Assembly (NCBI RefSeq): GCF_002085925.2
Contig: NZ_CP053562.1
Coordinates: 476,001 to 540,000, forward strand
DNA length: 64,000 nucleotides
Direction: 5' to 3'
DNA from: Thioclava electrotropha
GTDB lineage: Bacteria > Pseudomonadota > Alphaproteobacteria > Rhodobacterales > Rhodobacteraceae
Each line of letters opens with the position of its first letter. Position 1 is the stretch's first letter. Made by a program: the position numbers and the translations under genes. This document shows, in pieces, positions 45,756 through 55,762 of the stretch. Under the pieces are notes generated by a model. It was not told where the DNA came from. It ran no database searches and saw nothing but the letters and a program-made list of their open reading frames with translations.

Positions 45756-47159
45756 ATGCGCACCGCCGCTGATGAAAGTTTCGTCGAGACGCTGCGGGAC
45801 GCGGTGCCGGGCCTGAGCCTCGGGGCGCCGGGCGCGTCCTATCTGGAAGAGCCGCGCGGGCGGTATCACGGCCTTGGCGGAGTTCTGGTCAAGCCGACGT
45901 CGACCGAAGAGGTCGCAGCGGTTCTGAAGCACTGTCACGCGGCGGGCGTCGCCGTGCTGCCCTATGGCGGCGGCACCGGTCTGGTCGGCGGCCAGATCAC
46001 CGAAGACGGTCCCGTGCCAGTCATCCTGAGCCTCGAAAAAATGAATGCCGTCCGTGCGGTCACCGGCCATGTTCTGGAGATCGAGGCCGGCGCGACGCTG
46101 CTCGAGGCCCAGCAGGCGGCGGAAGGCGCGGAGCGGCTGTTCCCGCTGACGATCGCAAGCCAGGGCTCTGCCCGGATCGGCGGTGTGCTGGCGACCAATG
46201 CGGGCGGGGTGAACGTACTGCGCTATGGCAACGCGCGCGAGCTGTGTCTGGGCGTCGAGGCGGTGCTGGCCGATGGCACGGTGATCTCCGGCCTCAAGCA
46301 TCTGCGCAAGGACAATACCGGCTACGATCTGAAGGACCTGCTGATCGGGTCCGAGGGCACGCTCGGGATCATCACGGCGGCGACCCTGCGGCTGTTCCCG
46401 CGCCCGGCGGCGGTCGGCACGGCGATGATGGTGGTCGAAAGCCCCGCCGCCGCGCTGGAACTGCTGGAACTGGCCGAGGCCCGGATGCCGGGCTGCGTGT
46501 CGGCCTTCGAGATGATCTCGGGGCAGGGGCTGCGCTTTCTCGACGAGGTCGGGCCGGAGGTGCATCAACCTTTCGAGGCGCGCCCCGACTGGTCGGTGCT
46601 TATCGAGATCGGTCTGCCCGAGGGGCTGGCGCCGGAGGAGGCGCTGGCAGAGCTGTTCGAAGCGGCCGAGGGACTGGTCAGCGATGGGGTGATCGCAAGC
46701 TCCGAGAGCCAGCGCGCCGAGATGTGGTCCCTGCGCGAGAGCCTGCCGGAGGCGAACAAGCGGATCGGATCGATCTCGAGCCATGACATCTCATTGCCGC
46801 TGCCGAAACTGGCCGCTTTCATCGAAGAGGCGCGTGATGCGCTTCTCGACCTCGGCAATATCCGGATCAACTGCTTCGGCCATGTCGGCGACGGCAATCT
46901 GCATTTCAACGCCTTCCCCGCCGAGGGGCGCGACCGCAAGGAATACGAGAACCTGCGTCGTGCGATCCCCGAAACGGTCTACGATCTGGTGGACCGCTTT
47001 GGCGGCTCGATCTCGGCCGAGCACGGGATCGGGCGGCTGAAAGTGGGCGATCTGGAGCGTTACGGCGATCCGGGCAAGCTGGCCGCGATGCGCGCGATCA
47101 AGGCGGCGCTCGACCCCAAGGGCATTCTCAACCCCGGCGCGGTGCTGGCGGAGCGCTGA
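45756..47159 (+). CDS. FAD-binding oxidoreductase, D-lactate/D-2-hydroxyglutarate dehydrogenase type
   Basis: 467 residues of the GlcD/D2HGDH flavoprotein family. The FAD-binding PCMH fold shows AVLPYGGGTGLVGGQITEDG and NAGGVNVLRYGNARELCLG, with GSEGTLGIITAATLRLFPRP. The C-terminal FAD-oxidase domain has INCFGHVGDGNLHFNAFPAE and a metal/substrate region ending in EHGIGRLK and LDPKGILNPG. It oxidises a D-2-hydroxyacid; which one cannot be fixed from sequence. It stands alone, with a GGAGG site from a repeat element. Confidence 0.88.
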   Translation: MRTAADESFVETLRDAVPGLSLGAPGASYLEEPRGRYHGLGGVLVKPTSTEEVAAVLKHCHAAGVAVLPYGGGTGLVGGQITEDGPVPVILSLEKMNAVRAVTGHVLEIEAGATLLEAQQAAEGAERLFPLTIASQGSARIGGVLATNAGGVNVLRYGNARELCLGVEAVLADGTVISGLKHLRKDNTGYDLKDLLIGSEGTLGIITAATLRLFPRPAAVGTAMMVVESPAAALELLELAEARMPGCVSAFEMISGQGLRFLDEVGPEVHQPFEARPDWSVLIEIGLPEGLAPEEALAELFEAAEGLVSDGVIASSESQRAEMWSLRESLPEANKRIGSISSHDISLPLPKLAAFIEEARDALLDLGNIRINCFGHVGDGNLHFNAFPAEGRDRKEYENLRRAIPETVYDLVDRFGGSISAEHGIGRLKVGDLERYGDPGKLAAMRAIKAALDPKGILNPGAVLAER

Positions 47160-47282
47160 GGGCCAAGAGAAACGCGCCCCGCCAGGAGAGCAGGCGGAGC
47201 GCGGCGTTCTGGTTCACGTGTCATTGCAAGCAGCCGAACCATCAGGCCCGTTCAGGTTAGGTCGATTCGCGTAAGAAAGACG

Positions 47283-47705
47283 TTAACGCGGTCCGAGCGC
47301 GGCGGCCTGTCGCGCGATCCGCGCCACGTCGCGGCTGAGGGGAAGGTCCTCCTCCATCCGGTCGATAGCGACCCAGCGTGCATCCAGCGCGTCGTCGTCC
47401 GCGACCGGCTCTCCGGCCTGCCACTGGCATTCGACCGCGACCAGCACGAAGTGATGCTCCAGCGTGCCCTTTCCATCATCCGCGAGGACGTCGAGCGCGT
47501 TGAAGGCATGGGTGGCCCGCGCCTGCACGCCGGTTTCCTCCAGCAACTCGCGCTCTGCTGCCGCAAGAAGCGTCTCGCCGAACTCGACCTTGCCGCCGGG
47601 AAAGCCCCAGAGCCCGGCATCTGGCGGGTTCGCCCGCTGTACCAGCAGCGCCTGACCGTCGCGGATCACGACGGCGAGAATGGCGGGGACGGGACGGGGG
47701 CTCAC
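47283..47705 (-). CDS. NUDIX hydrolase
   Basis: 140 residues from a GTG at 47705 that overlaps the apt stop (GTGA), with GAGGGGGC upstream; a GTG 18 bases further upstream is an alternative. The complete Nudix box is present: G-x5-E-x7-REL-x-EETGV in [20 protein letters not shown]. Residues [24 protein letters not shown] context and a small size suggest an MutT/NUDT-like enzyme acting on nucleoside diphosphate derivatives. It is the last gene of the mtnP-apt operon. Confidence 0.88.
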   Translation of the reverse strand: MSPRPVPAILAVVIRDGQALLVQRANPPDAGLWGFPGGKVEFGETLLAAAERELLEETGVQARATHAFNALDVLADDGKGTLEHHFVLVAVECQWQAGEPVADDDALDARWVAIDRMEEDLPLSRDVARIARQAAALGPR

Positions 47706-48232
47706 GCCCCCTCGAATTCGCACAGAACGCTGACATTCATGCCGCGATCTTCGAGCAGTTTGCGTCCGCCCAGTTCCGGCAGATCGACGATGAAGGAGAG
47801 GCCCACGATCTCGCCGCCGACGCGCTCGATCAGTTGGATGCCCGCCTGCGCGGTGCCGCCGGTGGCCAGCAGATCGTCGACGACCAGAACCTTCTCGCCG
47901 GGCTTGATCGCATCCTCATGCATCTCCATCACTGCCTCGCCATATTCCAGCTGATAAGCCTGCGAAATCGTCTGGCCCGGGAGCTTGCCCTTCTTGCGGA
48001 TCGGCACGAAACCTTTCGACAGCTGATGCGCGATCGCGCCGCCGATGATGAAGCCGCGCGCTTCCAGCCCCACGACCTTGTCGATCTGCTGGCCCGCCCA
48101 CGGGTGCAGCAGCTGGTCGATCGCCATGCGGAAGCCGCGCGGATCGGCGAAAAGCGTCGTCACATCGCGGAACATGATCCCCTCATGGGGGAAATCGGCG
48201 ATGGTGCGGATATAGTCTTTGACGTTGGTCAT
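47702..48232 (-). CDS. apt: Adenine phosphoribosyltransferase
   Basis: Salvages adenine to AMP with PRPP in the cytoplasm. At 176 residues the length is typical. The PRPP-binding motif is [20 protein letters not shown], preceded by the family segments [20 protein letters not shown] and [20 protein letters not shown]. It lies seven bases after mtnP, which releases adenine from methylthioadenosine, so the two steps are adjacent in pathway and genome. Confidence 0.96.
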   Translation of the reverse strand: MTNVKDYIRTIADFPHEGIMFRDVTTLFADPRGFRMAIDQLLHPWAGQQIDKVVGLEARGFIIGGAIAHQLSKGFVPIRKKGKLPGQTISQAYQLEYGEAVMEMHEDAIKPGEKVLVVDDLLATGGTAQAGIQLIERVGGEIVGLSFIVDLPELGGRKLLEDRGMNVSVLCEFEGA

Positions 48233-48239
48233 GGGATCC

Positions 48240-49112
48240 TCAGAGGTCGAGCACGCGGCCCGCGATGGTCTTCAGTTTGCGCGCCATCTCGGGGTCGCGC
48301 TTGTCGGGGGCGGTCATGATCGCGCTGTCGAGGGCGTGGGTGCAGCCGGTGGCGCAATCGCCCGCAGCGCCCTTCAGCAGACCGGGCAGAGCCGCGGCCA
48401 GATCGCGCGCCTTATCGGCGTTCTTCATTGCGACGGCAACGACCTGCGCCACATCCACGGCATCATGATCGGGGTGCCAGCAGTCGTAATCGGTGATCAT
48501 CGCGACGCAGGCGTAATGCAGCTCCGCCTCGCGGGCGAGCTTGGCCTCGGGCATGCCGGTCATGCCGATCACGTCGGCGCCCCATTGGCGGTAAAGCTCG
48601 CTCTCGGCCTTGGTCGAGAATTGCGGACCCTCCATCGCGACATAGGTGCCGCCCTCATGGACGCTCACGCCGGTCTTGCGCGCGGCCTCGGCGCAGGCTG
48701 CCGAGAGGTCGGAGCAAACAGGATGCGCGACCGAGACGTGGCCTACCATGCCGGGACCGAAGAAGGTCTTCTCGCGGGCGAAGGTGCGGTCGATATACTG
48801 GTCCACGATCAGGAAATCGCCCGGCGCATAGGCCTCTTTCAGCGAGCCCACGGCCGAGACGGCGATCAGATCGGTCACACCCAGCTGCTTCATCGCGGCG
48901 ATATTGGCGCGGTAGGGAACGGTGGTCGGCGTCTCGACATGGCCGCGCCCGTGGCGGGGCAGGAAGGCCATCTTCACACCGTCCAGCGTGCCGGTCAGTA
49001 CCTGATCGGAGGGCGCGCCGAACGGCGTCTCGACGGTGATCCATTCGGCCCCTTCGAGCCCGTTGATCTGATAGACGCCCGAGCCGCCGATCACCCCGAT
49101 CATTCTGTCCAT
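48240..49112 (-). CDS. mtnP: S-methyl-5'-thioadenosine phosphorylase
   Basis: Phosphorolyses methylthioadenosine (a by-product of polyamine and homoserine-lactone synthesis) to adenine and methylthioribose-1-phosphate. 290 residues from the ATG at 49112 with GAAGGA at good spacing. The signature [20 protein letters not shown], the phosphate loop [12 protein letters not shown], and [20 protein letters not shown] and [19 protein letters not shown] are all present. It heads the mtnP-apt-nudix operon. Confidence 0.95.
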   Translation of the reverse strand: MDRMIGVIGGSGVYQINGLEGAEWITVETPFGAPSDQVLTGTLDGVKMAFLPRHGRGHVETPTTVPYRANIAAMKQLGVTDLIAVSAVGSLKEAYAPGDFLIVDQYIDRTFAREKTFFGPGMVGHVSVAHPVCSDLSAACAEAARKTGVSVHEGGTYVAMEGPQFSTKAESELYRQWGADVIGMTGMPEAKLAREAELHYACVAMITDYDCWHPDHDAVDVAQVVAVAMKNADKARDLAAALPGLLKGAAGDCATGCTHALDSAIMTAPDKRDPEMARKLKTIAGRVLDL

Positions 49113-49249
49113 TCTGCGCATCCTTCGCCTGTCTTTTCCGCGTCGCAGCGAGCCTAAGCGCCACGGCCCCGGGAGGAAAGAGGGATTGCAGCCACTTGCC
49201 GCGCGGTCTATCGGCGCAGGGGGGTATGGGAGTCCCCACGGGAGGATCT

Positions 49250-50128
49250 ATGGAAAATATCCGCGGCTCGGTGCTGATGGTCGTCGCGATGGCGGCCTTC
49301 GCGATGGAAGACATGTTCGTCAAATCCGCCTCGACCCATCTCGCGGTGGGCGTGGTGCTGATGCTATTCGGCCTCGGCGGGATGGCGGTCTTCGCAGTAC
49401 TCATCACCGCGCGCGGGCAGCGTCTGCTGCATCCGGCGCTCGCCTCGAAACCGCTCCTGATCAAGCTCGCGCTCGAAGTGGTGGGGCGTCTCGGCTACAC
49501 GCTGGGGATCGCGCTGACGCCGCTGTCCAATGCCTCCGCGATCCTGCAGGCGACGCCGCTCGTGGTGGTTGCAGGCGCCGCGGTGGTGTTTTCCGAACGC
49601 GTCGGCATCCGCCGCTGGGTCGCGGTGGGGATCGGGTTCATCGGCGTGCTGATCGTACTGCGCCCCGGCCTCGACGGTTTCGTCCCGGCAGCCCTTTGGA
49701 CCGTGCTGGGGATGCTGGGGTTCGCGGGGCGCGATCTGGCGACGCGCGCCTGCCCGCCGGTCCTGTCGAATTTCCAGCTCAGCTTCTACGGTTTCATGAT
49801 GCTGATCCCGACCGGCGTGCTGATCCTGCTGATCTTCGGCGGTGTGACGACGCCCGATCTCTTTGCGCTGCGCGACGTGGCCGGTGCGGTGGCCTTCGGC
49901 AGCCTCGCCTATTGGTCGCTGACCAAGGCGATGCGGATGGGCGAGGTCTCGGTCATCACGCCCTTCCGCTACACCCGCCTGATCTTCGCGCTGATCCTCG
50001 GCGCGGTCGTGTTCGGCGAGCGGCCCGATGCGGCGATGATCGTGGGTGCGGCGCTGATCGTGGCGAGCGGTCTCTACACGCTCGTCGAAGGTCGCCGCAG
50101 CCGGGCCCGCGCGCGCGTCAGAGCTTAG
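49250..50128 (+). CDS. DMT/EamA family transporter
   Basis: 292 residues with ten predicted membrane helices in two EamA repeats. The start at 49250 follows GGAGG at ideal spacing; an upstream in-frame start adds 18 residues without a signal. Family features are AFAMEDMFVKSASTHL, the conserved NASAILQATPLVVVAGAAVV of the first repeat and VITPFRYTRLIFALILGAVV of the second. The exported metabolite is unknown. Its 3' end overlaps the convergent flavin reductase gene by 11 bases. Confidence 0.88.
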   Translation: MENIRGSVLMVVAMAAFAMEDMFVKSASTHLAVGVVLMLFGLGGMAVFAVLITARGQRLLHPALASKPLLIKLALEVVGRLGYTLGIALTPLSNASAILQATPLVVVAGAAVVFSERVGIRRWVAVGIGFIGVLIVLRPGLDGFVPAALWTVLGMLGFAGRDLATRACPPVLSNFQLSFYGFMMLIPTGVLILLIFGGVTTPDLFALRDVAGAVAFGSLAYWSLTKAMRMGEVSVITPFRYTRLIFALILGAVVFGERPDAAMIVGAALIVASGLYTLVEGRRSRARARVRA

Positions 50129-50717
50129 GCCGCAGCATCTCGAAGGTTTCCGACACGGCCGCGTAATCGCCGCGATTGCCGAGCCGAACAAGACGGTCGG
50201 GCGGCGAATAGAGCCCGTCCTTCAGGCAATCGTCCGCAATATGGATGCCAGTCACCTCGCCATGCACGAGGTAATTCCCCTCGCCCAGCAGCTTGATCAC
50301 CTGCACCACGCGACATTCGAGCGAGGCAGGCGCCGCGGCCACACGCGGGCAATCGATGGTCTCGCATTCCGCCTTCTCGATCCCGCATTCGGCGAACTCA
50401 TCGGTGCCTGCAGGATAATTGGCGCAGGAGGCGTTCATCTGATCCTTCAGCGCATAGGTCACGAGATTGGCGCAGAACACGCCCGCTTCGCGCAGCTGCG
50501 AGACGCTGTCCTTCGTGCCGTCGCGGTCGGGTTTCACCCCGGTCGAGGAGAACATCACCTGCGGTGGCGTATAGGCGACCGCGTTGAAGAAGGAGTAGGG
50601 CGCGAGGTTGTCTCCCATCGCGCTGCGCGTCGAAATCCAGCCGATCGGACGCGGGGCGACGATGGAATTGAACGGGTTATGGGCGAGAGGGTGGCCATCC
50701 GAGGTGCGATAGAACAT
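50118..50717 (-). CDS. Flavin reductase-like, FMN-binding split-barrel protein
   Basis: 199 residues of the flavin reductase (HpaC/FRP-like) domain family. The flavin-binding pattern NPFNSIVAPRPIGWISTRSA, then NLAPYSFFNAVAYTPPQVMF and DSVSQLREAGVFCANLVTYA, is characteristic of the subgroup that includes stand-alone flavoproteins. Reduction of FMN or a diffusible substrate is the expected activity; no partner monooxygenase is nearby. It is convergent with the DMT transporter gene and overlaps its end. Confidence 0.88.
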   Translation of the reverse strand: MFYRTSDGHPLAHNPFNSIVAPRPIGWISTRSAMGDNLAPYSFFNAVAYTPPQVMFSSTGVKPDRDGTKDSVSQLREAGVFCANLVTYALKDQMNASCANYPAGTDEFAECGIEKAECETIDCPRVAAAPASLECRVVQVIKLLGEGNYLVHGEVTGIHIADDCLKDGLYSPPDRLVRLGNRGDYAAVSETFEMLRPKL

Positions 50718-50794
50718 GCTTTCTCCTGTTTGATCCCGAACTTAGCGCATGCTACCGCGCAGGAAAGGGGCAGCCTGAAAGGGGCGGCGGGCGT

Positions 50795-51277
50795 ATGTAT
50801 CAGCTCGAACAAGAGACGGCGGAAGACTGGTGGGAAGTCGAGGCGCTCTATGACCTCTGCTTTGCGCCGGGTCGCACGGCGTTGTCCTCCTACCGGCTGC
50901 GCGACGGGGTCGATCCCGTGCGCCCGCTTTGCCTCACGCTGCGCCAGGACGGCATCCTCGCTGCGGTGATCCGCTTCTGGCCGGTCAGGGTGGGCGGCAA
51001 GCGCGTGCTGCTGCTGGGGCCGATCGCGGTCCACCCGACGCGGCAGGGCGAAGGGCTGGGCGGTATCCTGATGCATGAAAGCCTCTCCCGCGCCGCCGAT
51101 CTGGGCTGGGAGCGGGTGCTGCTGGTGGGCGACGCGCCCTATTACCAGCGCTTTGGCTTCGAGAAGCTCCACGATGTCGAGATGCCGCCGCCCACCAACC
51201 CCGACCGCGTTCTGGGCCTCGAACTGGTGCCCGGCGCATGGGACGGCGTCAAAGGCCAAGTCGAGAAAGACGACTGA
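50795..51277 (+). CDS. GNAT acetyltransferase, YhbS-like
   Basis: 160 residues. The central beta strand and acetyl-CoA loop are seen as LLLGPIAVHPTRQGEGLGGI (pattern Q-x-x-G-x-G/A), followed by GWERVLLVGDAPYYQRFGFE, a hallmark of the YhbS subgroup. The substrate is unknown. It lies 51 bases upstream of the EcsC-like gene on the same strand and probably shares its transcript. Confidence 0.87.
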   Translation: MYQLEQETAEDWWEVEALYDLCFAPGRTALSSYRLRDGVDPVRPLCLTLRQDGILAAVIRFWPVRVGGKRVLLLGPIAVHPTRQGEGLGGILMHESLSRAADLGWERVLLVGDAPYYQRFGFEKLHDVEMPPPTNPDRVLGLELVPGAWDGVKGQVEKDD

Positions 51278-51328
51278 TTGCCGAAGCGCCTCCCCCGCCC
51301 CATATCTGGGAAAGGCAAGGAGGCGATG

Positions 51329-52081
51329 ATGGCAGATATTCTTCCCCCCGTGAGCGACCCGGCGATTCTGGGTCAGCTCGACTCGCTCGCGAAACGTCAC
51401 CGCGCAGCGGGCGGCGTGGTGATGCAGGTGATCGGCTATATCGGAGGCTCCGCCGAGGGGCTCTTGGGCAAATTGCCTACCCCTGTGCGCAATGGGCTGG
51501 ACGGGGCGACGGAACGCGCGCTGTCAGGCGCGATGACCGCCGCCGAACGCTCGCGCGGGATCGTCTCGGACCGGCCCGACTGGATGAACCGCACGCTGAC
51601 CACCGCGATGGGCGCGGCGGGCGGTGTCGGTGGCTTGGGCAGTTCGCTCGCGGAATTGCCCTTCACGGTCACAATGCTGCTGCGGGCTATTCAGGGCATC
51701 GCCGCCGAACATGGCTTCGATCCGGCCTCGGAAGAGGTGCGGCTCGAATGCCTGCGGGTCTTCGCCTCTGCCGGGCCGCTCGAGGATGATGACGGGATGG
51801 ATCTGAGCTTCCTCGCCGCGCGCGCCACCATCACCGGGCCGAGCCTGAAGTCGCTGATCGCCAAGGTCGCGCCGCGCCTGTCGATCGTGCTGGGTCAGAA
51901 ACTCGCGGCTCAGGCGGCCCCGGTTCTTGGCGCGGTCGCAGGCGCGGCCGTCAACTACGCCTTCACCAGCTATTATCAGGAAATCGCTCGCGTCCACTTC
52001 GGCCTCAAGCGCCTTGCCCGCGACACGGGCACCGATGAGGGCGTTCTGCGCGAGGAGTTGGTGGCCCGCATCGCCAAGTGA
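51329..52081 (+). CDS. EcsC family protein
   Basis: 250 residues; the ATG at 51329 is five bases after AAGGAGG, while the adjacent ATG at 51326 is too close. The EcsC-like pattern is visible: a Gly/Ala-rich amphipathic region TTAMGAAGGVGGLGSSLAEL, PFTVTMLLRAIQGIAAEHGF and LVLGQKLAAQAAPVLGAVAGA-type C-terminal helices. EcsC proteins are poorly understood, some being linked to ABC transport or protein secretion in Bacillus. It is followed by an inverted repeat pair that likely ends transcription. Confidence 0.82.
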   Translation: MADILPPVSDPAILGQLDSLAKRHRAAGGVVMQVIGYIGGSAEGLLGKLPTPVRNGLDGATERALSGAMTAAERSRGIVSDRPDWMNRTLTTAMGAAGGVGGLGSSLAELPFTVTMLLRAIQGIAAEHGFDPASEEVRLECLRVFASAGPLEDDDGMDLSFLAARATITGPSLKSLIAKVAPRLSIVLGQKLAAQAAPVLGAVAGAAVNYAFTSYYQEIARVHFGLKRLARDTGTDEGVLREELVARIAK

Positions 52082-52119
52082 TCGAAGCGTCGCGCCTCTG
52101 CCCAATGTCGGATGCCTCC

Positions 52120-52212
52120 GGCGGGGATATTTAGACCAAGAGGAAGGAAAGCCGTTCTTCCTCTTGGCGAAAATATCCCGGGGGGCTCCGAAGGAGCGGG
52201 GGCAGCGCCCCC
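52120..52212. repeat. Intergenic repeat element, copy D (inverted pair)
   Basis: Two family cores face each other: GGCGGGGATATTTAGACCAAG plus AGGAA (52120-52146) and its reverse, CTTCCTCTTGGCGAAAATATC then CCGGGGGG (52157-52187). The arms CCAAGAGGAAG and CTTCCTCTTGG (52136-52146 and 52157-52167) form a perfect 11-bp stem with a 10-base loop. A GGGGGCAGCGCCCCC hairpin follows (about 52198-52212). It lies between convergent genes, so it probably terminates both. Confidence 0.75.
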
Positions 52213-52221
52213 TCCGAACCC

Positions 52222-53817
52222 TCAGCCCTTCGCGTCCTCGAGGATCATCTGCGCGGCCTTCTCGGCGATCATCATCGTCGGCGCGTTGGTGTTGCCCGAG
52301 GTGATCGTCGGCATCACCGAGGCATCCGCGATGCGCAGTCCTTTCAGCGCTTTCAACCGCAGCCGCGAGTCCACCACCGCGCCGTCATCGGAGCCCATCC
52401 GGCAGGTGCCGACGGGGTGGAAGATCGTGGTGCCGATATCGCCCGCCGCTTTCACGAGATCCGCCTCGGTCTGATAGTCCGGGCCGGGCTTGTATTCCTC
52501 GGGTTTGTATTTCGCGAAAGCGGGTTGCGAGGCGACGCGGCGGACCTGCCGGATCGCTTCGGCGGCGACGCGGCGGTCGCCCTCGGTCGAGAGGTAATTC
52601 GGCGCGATCTCGGGATGGGCGCGGAAATCGGGCGAGGTGATATGCACATGACCGCGGCTTTCGGGGCGCAGGTTGCACACGCTCGCCGTCATGCCGGGGA
52701 AGGGGTGGACCGCATCGCCGAACTTGTCGAGGCTGACCGGCTGGACGTGATATTCCAGATCGGGCGTTTCCTTCTCGGGGAAGCTGCGCGTGAAGATCCC
52801 GGCTTGCGAGGGCGACATCGACATCGGCCCCGAGCGGAACAGCGCATATTCCATGCCGATCTTCGCCTTGCCCCAAAGGGTCGAGGACATGGTGTTGAGG
52901 CTTTTGACGCCCGAGACCTTGTAGATGAGGCGCAGTTGCAGGTGGTCCTGCAGGTTCTCGCCCACGCCATCGACCTCGGCCACCGGGGTAATGCCATTCT
53001 CGGACAGCACGTCGCCGCGCCCGATCCCCGACAGCTCAAGGATTTGCACGGAACCTACCGAGCCCGCCGAGAGGACCGTTTCGCCCGCCTTCACGTCATG
53101 GCTCTGGCCATTCTGATTGTAGCGGATGCCGATGACGCGACCGTCCTCGATCAAGAGCTTTTCGACCTGCGCATTGGTCTCGATCCGCAGGTTCGGGCGT
53201 TTCATCGCGGGTCTCAGGAAGGCTTTCACCGCGCTCCAGCGCCAGCCGGCTTTCTGCGTGACGTGGAAATAGCCGCCGCCTTCGTTGGTGCCGGTGTTGA
53301 AATCGTCGGTGCGCGGGAAGCCTGCCTCCTCAGCGGCTTCGAGGAAGGTGTCGAGCATCTCCCAGCGCACGCGGGCTTCTTCCACCCGCAATTCGCCGCC
53401 CGCGCCATGCAGGTCGCTTTCGCCGCGATAGAAATCTTCCTGTTTCTTGAACAGCGGCAGCACGTCGTCCCAGCTCCAGCCGGGATTGCCCGACTGCGCC
53501 CACATATCGTAATCGCGCGCCTGACCGCGCATGTAGATCATGCCGTTGATCGAGGAGCAGCCGCCAAGGATACGCCCGCGCGGATAGAGCAGCTCGCGCC
53601 CGTTCAGACCGGGATCGGCTTTCGACTTGTAGCCCCAATCGGTGCGCGGATTGCCGATGCAGTACAGGTAGCCCACCGGGATATGCACCCAGTGGTAATT
53701 GTCGCGCCCGCCTGCTTCCAGCAGCAGCACCTTGTTTTTCGGATCTTCCGACAGACGGTTCGCCAGAACGCAGCCTGCGCTGCCACCGCCGACCACGATG
53801 TAATCGTATTGCTCCAT
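52222..53817 (-). CDS. GMC family FAD-dependent oxidoreductase (choline/alcohol dehydrogenase-like)
   Basis: 531 residues from the ATG at 53817, which follows GGGAGGGG; the much longer open frame to 55215 is antisense to waaA and rejected. The FAD-binding motif is [15 protein letters not shown] near residue 9, followed by the GMC signatures [20 protein letters not shown] and [19 protein letters not shown]. The C-terminal catalytic His is in [20 protein letters not shown]. It likely oxidises an alcohol, possibly choline or a medium-chain alcohol; without betB nearby the substrate is open. Confidence 0.9.
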   Translation of the reverse strand: MEQYDYIVVGGGSAGCVLANRLSEDPKNKVLLLEAGGRDNYHWVHIPVGYLYCIGNPRTDWGYKSKADPGLNGRELLYPRGRILGGCSSINGMIYMRGQARDYDMWAQSGNPGWSWDDVLPLFKKQEDFYRGESDLHGAGGELRVEEARVRWEMLDTFLEAAEEAGFPRTDDFNTGTNEGGGYFHVTQKAGWRWSAVKAFLRPAMKRPNLRIETNAQVEKLLIEDGRVIGIRYNQNGQSHDVKAGETVLSAGSVGSVQILELSGIGRGDVLSENGITPVAEVDGVGENLQDHLQLRLIYKVSGVKSLNTMSSTLWGKAKIGMEYALFRSGPMSMSPSQAGIFTRSFPEKETPDLEYHVQPVSLDKFGDAVHPFPGMTASVCNLRPESRGHVHITSPDFRAHPEIAPNYLSTEGDRRVAAEAIRQVRRVASQPAFAKYKPEEYKPGPDYQTEADLVKAAGDIGTTIFHPVGTCRMGSDDGAVVDSRLRLKALKGLRIADASVMPTITSGNTNAPTMMIAEKAAQMILEDAKG

Positions 53818-53985
53818 GAGCCCCTCCCGAACTGCGCCTCCGGGCAAGACTTTCGCAAGCTGCCGCGCGGGAAACAAGGCCATGACCCGTTCATTCGCGC
53901 AAAGTCGCTTTGCGAAAACGCAAGGAGGGGCTTGCCTGTGAGGGGGGTGATCCGTTCTATGGCGCAAATCCTGCCGGAGCCTTTC

Positions 53986-55194
53986 ATGGTCCTCTACCGC
54001 CTTCTCGTCAGTATCGCGAGCCTGCCTGTTCTGGCGGCGCTGCTCTGGCGCGTTCTGCGCGGGCGGGAAAGCCGGAGCGCTCTGGCGGAGCGGTTGGGCG
54101 GCGGGGAGGCCGCGCCGCACCGTCTGTGGCTGCATGCGGCTTCGAACGGAGAGCTGACCTCCGCCAAGCCTTTGATCTATGCGCTGCTGACCGCAGATCC
54201 CGCGGTGCAGCTGTTGGTGACGGTGAACACGGTGACGGCGCGCGAGCTGGGGCAGGGCTGGGCCGATCCGCGCATCGCGATCCGCATGGCGCCGCTCGAT
54301 CATCGCGCCGCGCTGCGACGGTTTCTGTCGCGGCATGATCCCCGCGCGCTGGTCGTGATCGAGAATGAGCTTTGGCCGAACCGCATGGCTCTGATGGCCG
54401 ATGCGGGGCGGCCGATCTTCGTGATCGGCGCACGGATGTCGGCTCGCTCTGCCGCGCGCTGGGCGAAGATCGGGATGGCGCAGCCGATGGTCGCGCAGAT
54501 CAGCGCGCTCTCGGCGCAGGATGCGGGATCCGAGGCGCGGTTCGTCGATCTCGGACTGCCGCGTGATCGACTGATGCCGCCCGCCAATCTCAAGACGGCG
54601 ATCACCGTCGCGCCCGGTGTGCCGCTCGACTGGCCGCGCAGCGATACGGTTCTGGCTGCCTCGACCCATGAGGGAGAAGACGCGCCGATCCTTGCCGCCT
54701 TCGCGACGGCGCGCGCGCGCCGCCCCGGCCTGCGCCTGATCCTCGCTCCGCGCCATCCGCGCCGTGCGCCCGAGATCGCGGCGCTGATCGCCAAGGCCGG
54801 GCTGCGCCATACCACTCGCTCGAAGGACGAGCCTCCGACGGCGGAGGTCTATCTGGCCGATACGCTGGGCGAGATGGGCCGCTGGTATGCGAGCGCAGGC
54901 CTGTGTTTCGTAGGCGGCTCGCTCGTCGAAAAGGGCGGCCATACCCCCTATGAGCCCGCGGGCTTCGGCTGCGCCTTGCTGCACGGTCCCGATGTCGCGA
55001 ATTTCGCCGAGGCCTATGCCGCGCTCGATGCGGCAGGCGGGGCGCGGCTTTGCGAAACCGAAGCCGATCTTGCGGCCGCCTTCACCGCGCTCGACGCCGA
55101 CGCGCAGGCCGAAATGGCGCGCGCCGCACGGGGGGCTCTCGGCCCGCCTGCCGATGTCGAAAGCCTTGCAAAGGCGCTCCTTACACGGCTCTGA
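53986..55194 (+). CDS. waaA: 3-deoxy-D-manno-octulosonic acid (Kdo) transferase
   Basis: Adds Kdo to lipid A precursors at the inner membrane. 402 residues from the ATG at 53986 (GGAG eight bases upstream), opening with a membrane anchor [19 protein letters not shown]; in-frame starts at 53959 and earlier lack a site. The glycosyltransferase-30 N-terminal domain shows [20 protein letters not shown] and [14 protein letters not shown]. The C-terminal domain shows [27 protein letters not shown] and [20 protein letters not shown]. It is divergent from the GMC oxidoreductase gene. Confidence 0.92.
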   Translation: MVLYRLLVSIASLPVLAALLWRVLRGRESRSALAERLGGGEAAPHRLWLHAASNGELTSAKPLIYALLTADPAVQLLVTVNTVTARELGQGWADPRIAIRMAPLDHRAALRRFLSRHDPRALVVIENELWPNRMALMADAGRPIFVIGARMSARSAARWAKIGMAQPMVAQISALSAQDAGSEARFVDLGLPRDRLMPPANLKTAITVAPGVPLDWPRSDTVLAASTHEGEDAPILAAFATARARRPGLRLILAPRHPRRAPEIAALIAKAGLRHTTRSKDEPPTAEVYLADTLGEMGRWYASAGLCFVGGSLVEKGGHTPYEPAGFGCALLHGPDVANFAEAYAALDAAGGARLCETEADLAAAFTALDADAQAEMARAARGALGPPADVESLAKALLTRL

Positions 55195-55261
55195 GCGACT
55201 GCGATGCGCTTGCATCGCGGCCTAAAACGCTTATTTGCATATGCATCCGGGAGATGCAGAC

Positions 55262-55696
55262 ATGATCCGTTATACGCTGCAATGCGAGAATGAGCACCGC
55301 TTCGACAGTTGGTTCCCCTCGGCCTCCGGGTTCGAGGCGCTCAAAGCCGCAGGCCAGCTGGAATGTGCGATCTGCGGTTCGAAAAAGGTCGAGAAATCTC
55401 TGATGGCACCGCCTGTCGCACAGACGCGCAAGACGGGCGAGCCCGCCCCTGAACGCCCTCTCTCGCAGCCGCAATCCGAGGCTGAGCAGGCCCTTGCCGC
55501 GATGCGCCGCGAGATCGAGAAGAATTCCGATTACGTCGGCATGAATTTCGCTACGGAAGCGCGCGCCATGCACGAAGGCACCGCAAAGAAACGCGCGATC
55601 CACGGCGAGGCGAAGCCTGAAGAGGCGCGCAAGTTGCTGGAGGACGGGCTGCCGGTTCTGCCGCTGCCCTTCGTGTCCACGCGCAAGACGAACTGA
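55262..55696 (+). CDS. DUF1178 family protein
   Basis: 144 residues from the ATG at 55262 with GGGAG eight bases upstream. The N-terminus MIRYTLQCENEHRFDSWFPS and the following LECAICGSKKVEKSLMAPPV give a C-x3-H and C-x2-C arrangement that looks like a small zinc-binding domain, characteristic of DUF1178. The middle is Pro/Glu-rich, and the C-terminus has EARAMHEGTAKKRAIHGEAK and EEARKLLEDGLPVLPLP. Function unknown. Confidence 0.88.
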   Translation: MIRYTLQCENEHRFDSWFPSASGFEALKAAGQLECAICGSKKVEKSLMAPPVAQTRKTGEPAPERPLSQPQSEAEQALAAMRREIEKNSDYVGMNFATEARAMHEGTAKKRAIHGEAKPEEARKLLEDGLPVLPLPFVSTRKTN

Positions 55697-55708
55697 CCCT
55701 TTTCGCTC

Positions 55709-55762
55709 TTTCCAAATATCCCGGGGTGAATTCGCGCGAGCGAAGAGGGGCAGCGCCCCCAG
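55709..55762 (-). repeat. Intergenic repeat element, copy E
   Basis: A reverse-oriented core (TCCAAATATCCCGGGG, about 55711-55726), shortened at the CCAAG side, followed by a GGGGC-AGC-GCCCC hairpin (about 55747-55760). It lies in the 157-base gap between the DUF1178 gene and lysC, both on the plus strand. Confidence 0.65.

Noticed and set aside
53818..55215. Extension of the GMC oxidoreductase frame to 997 residues
   Set aside because: The added part is antisense to waaA; the ATG at 53817 has a strong ribosome-binding site and gives the normal family length.
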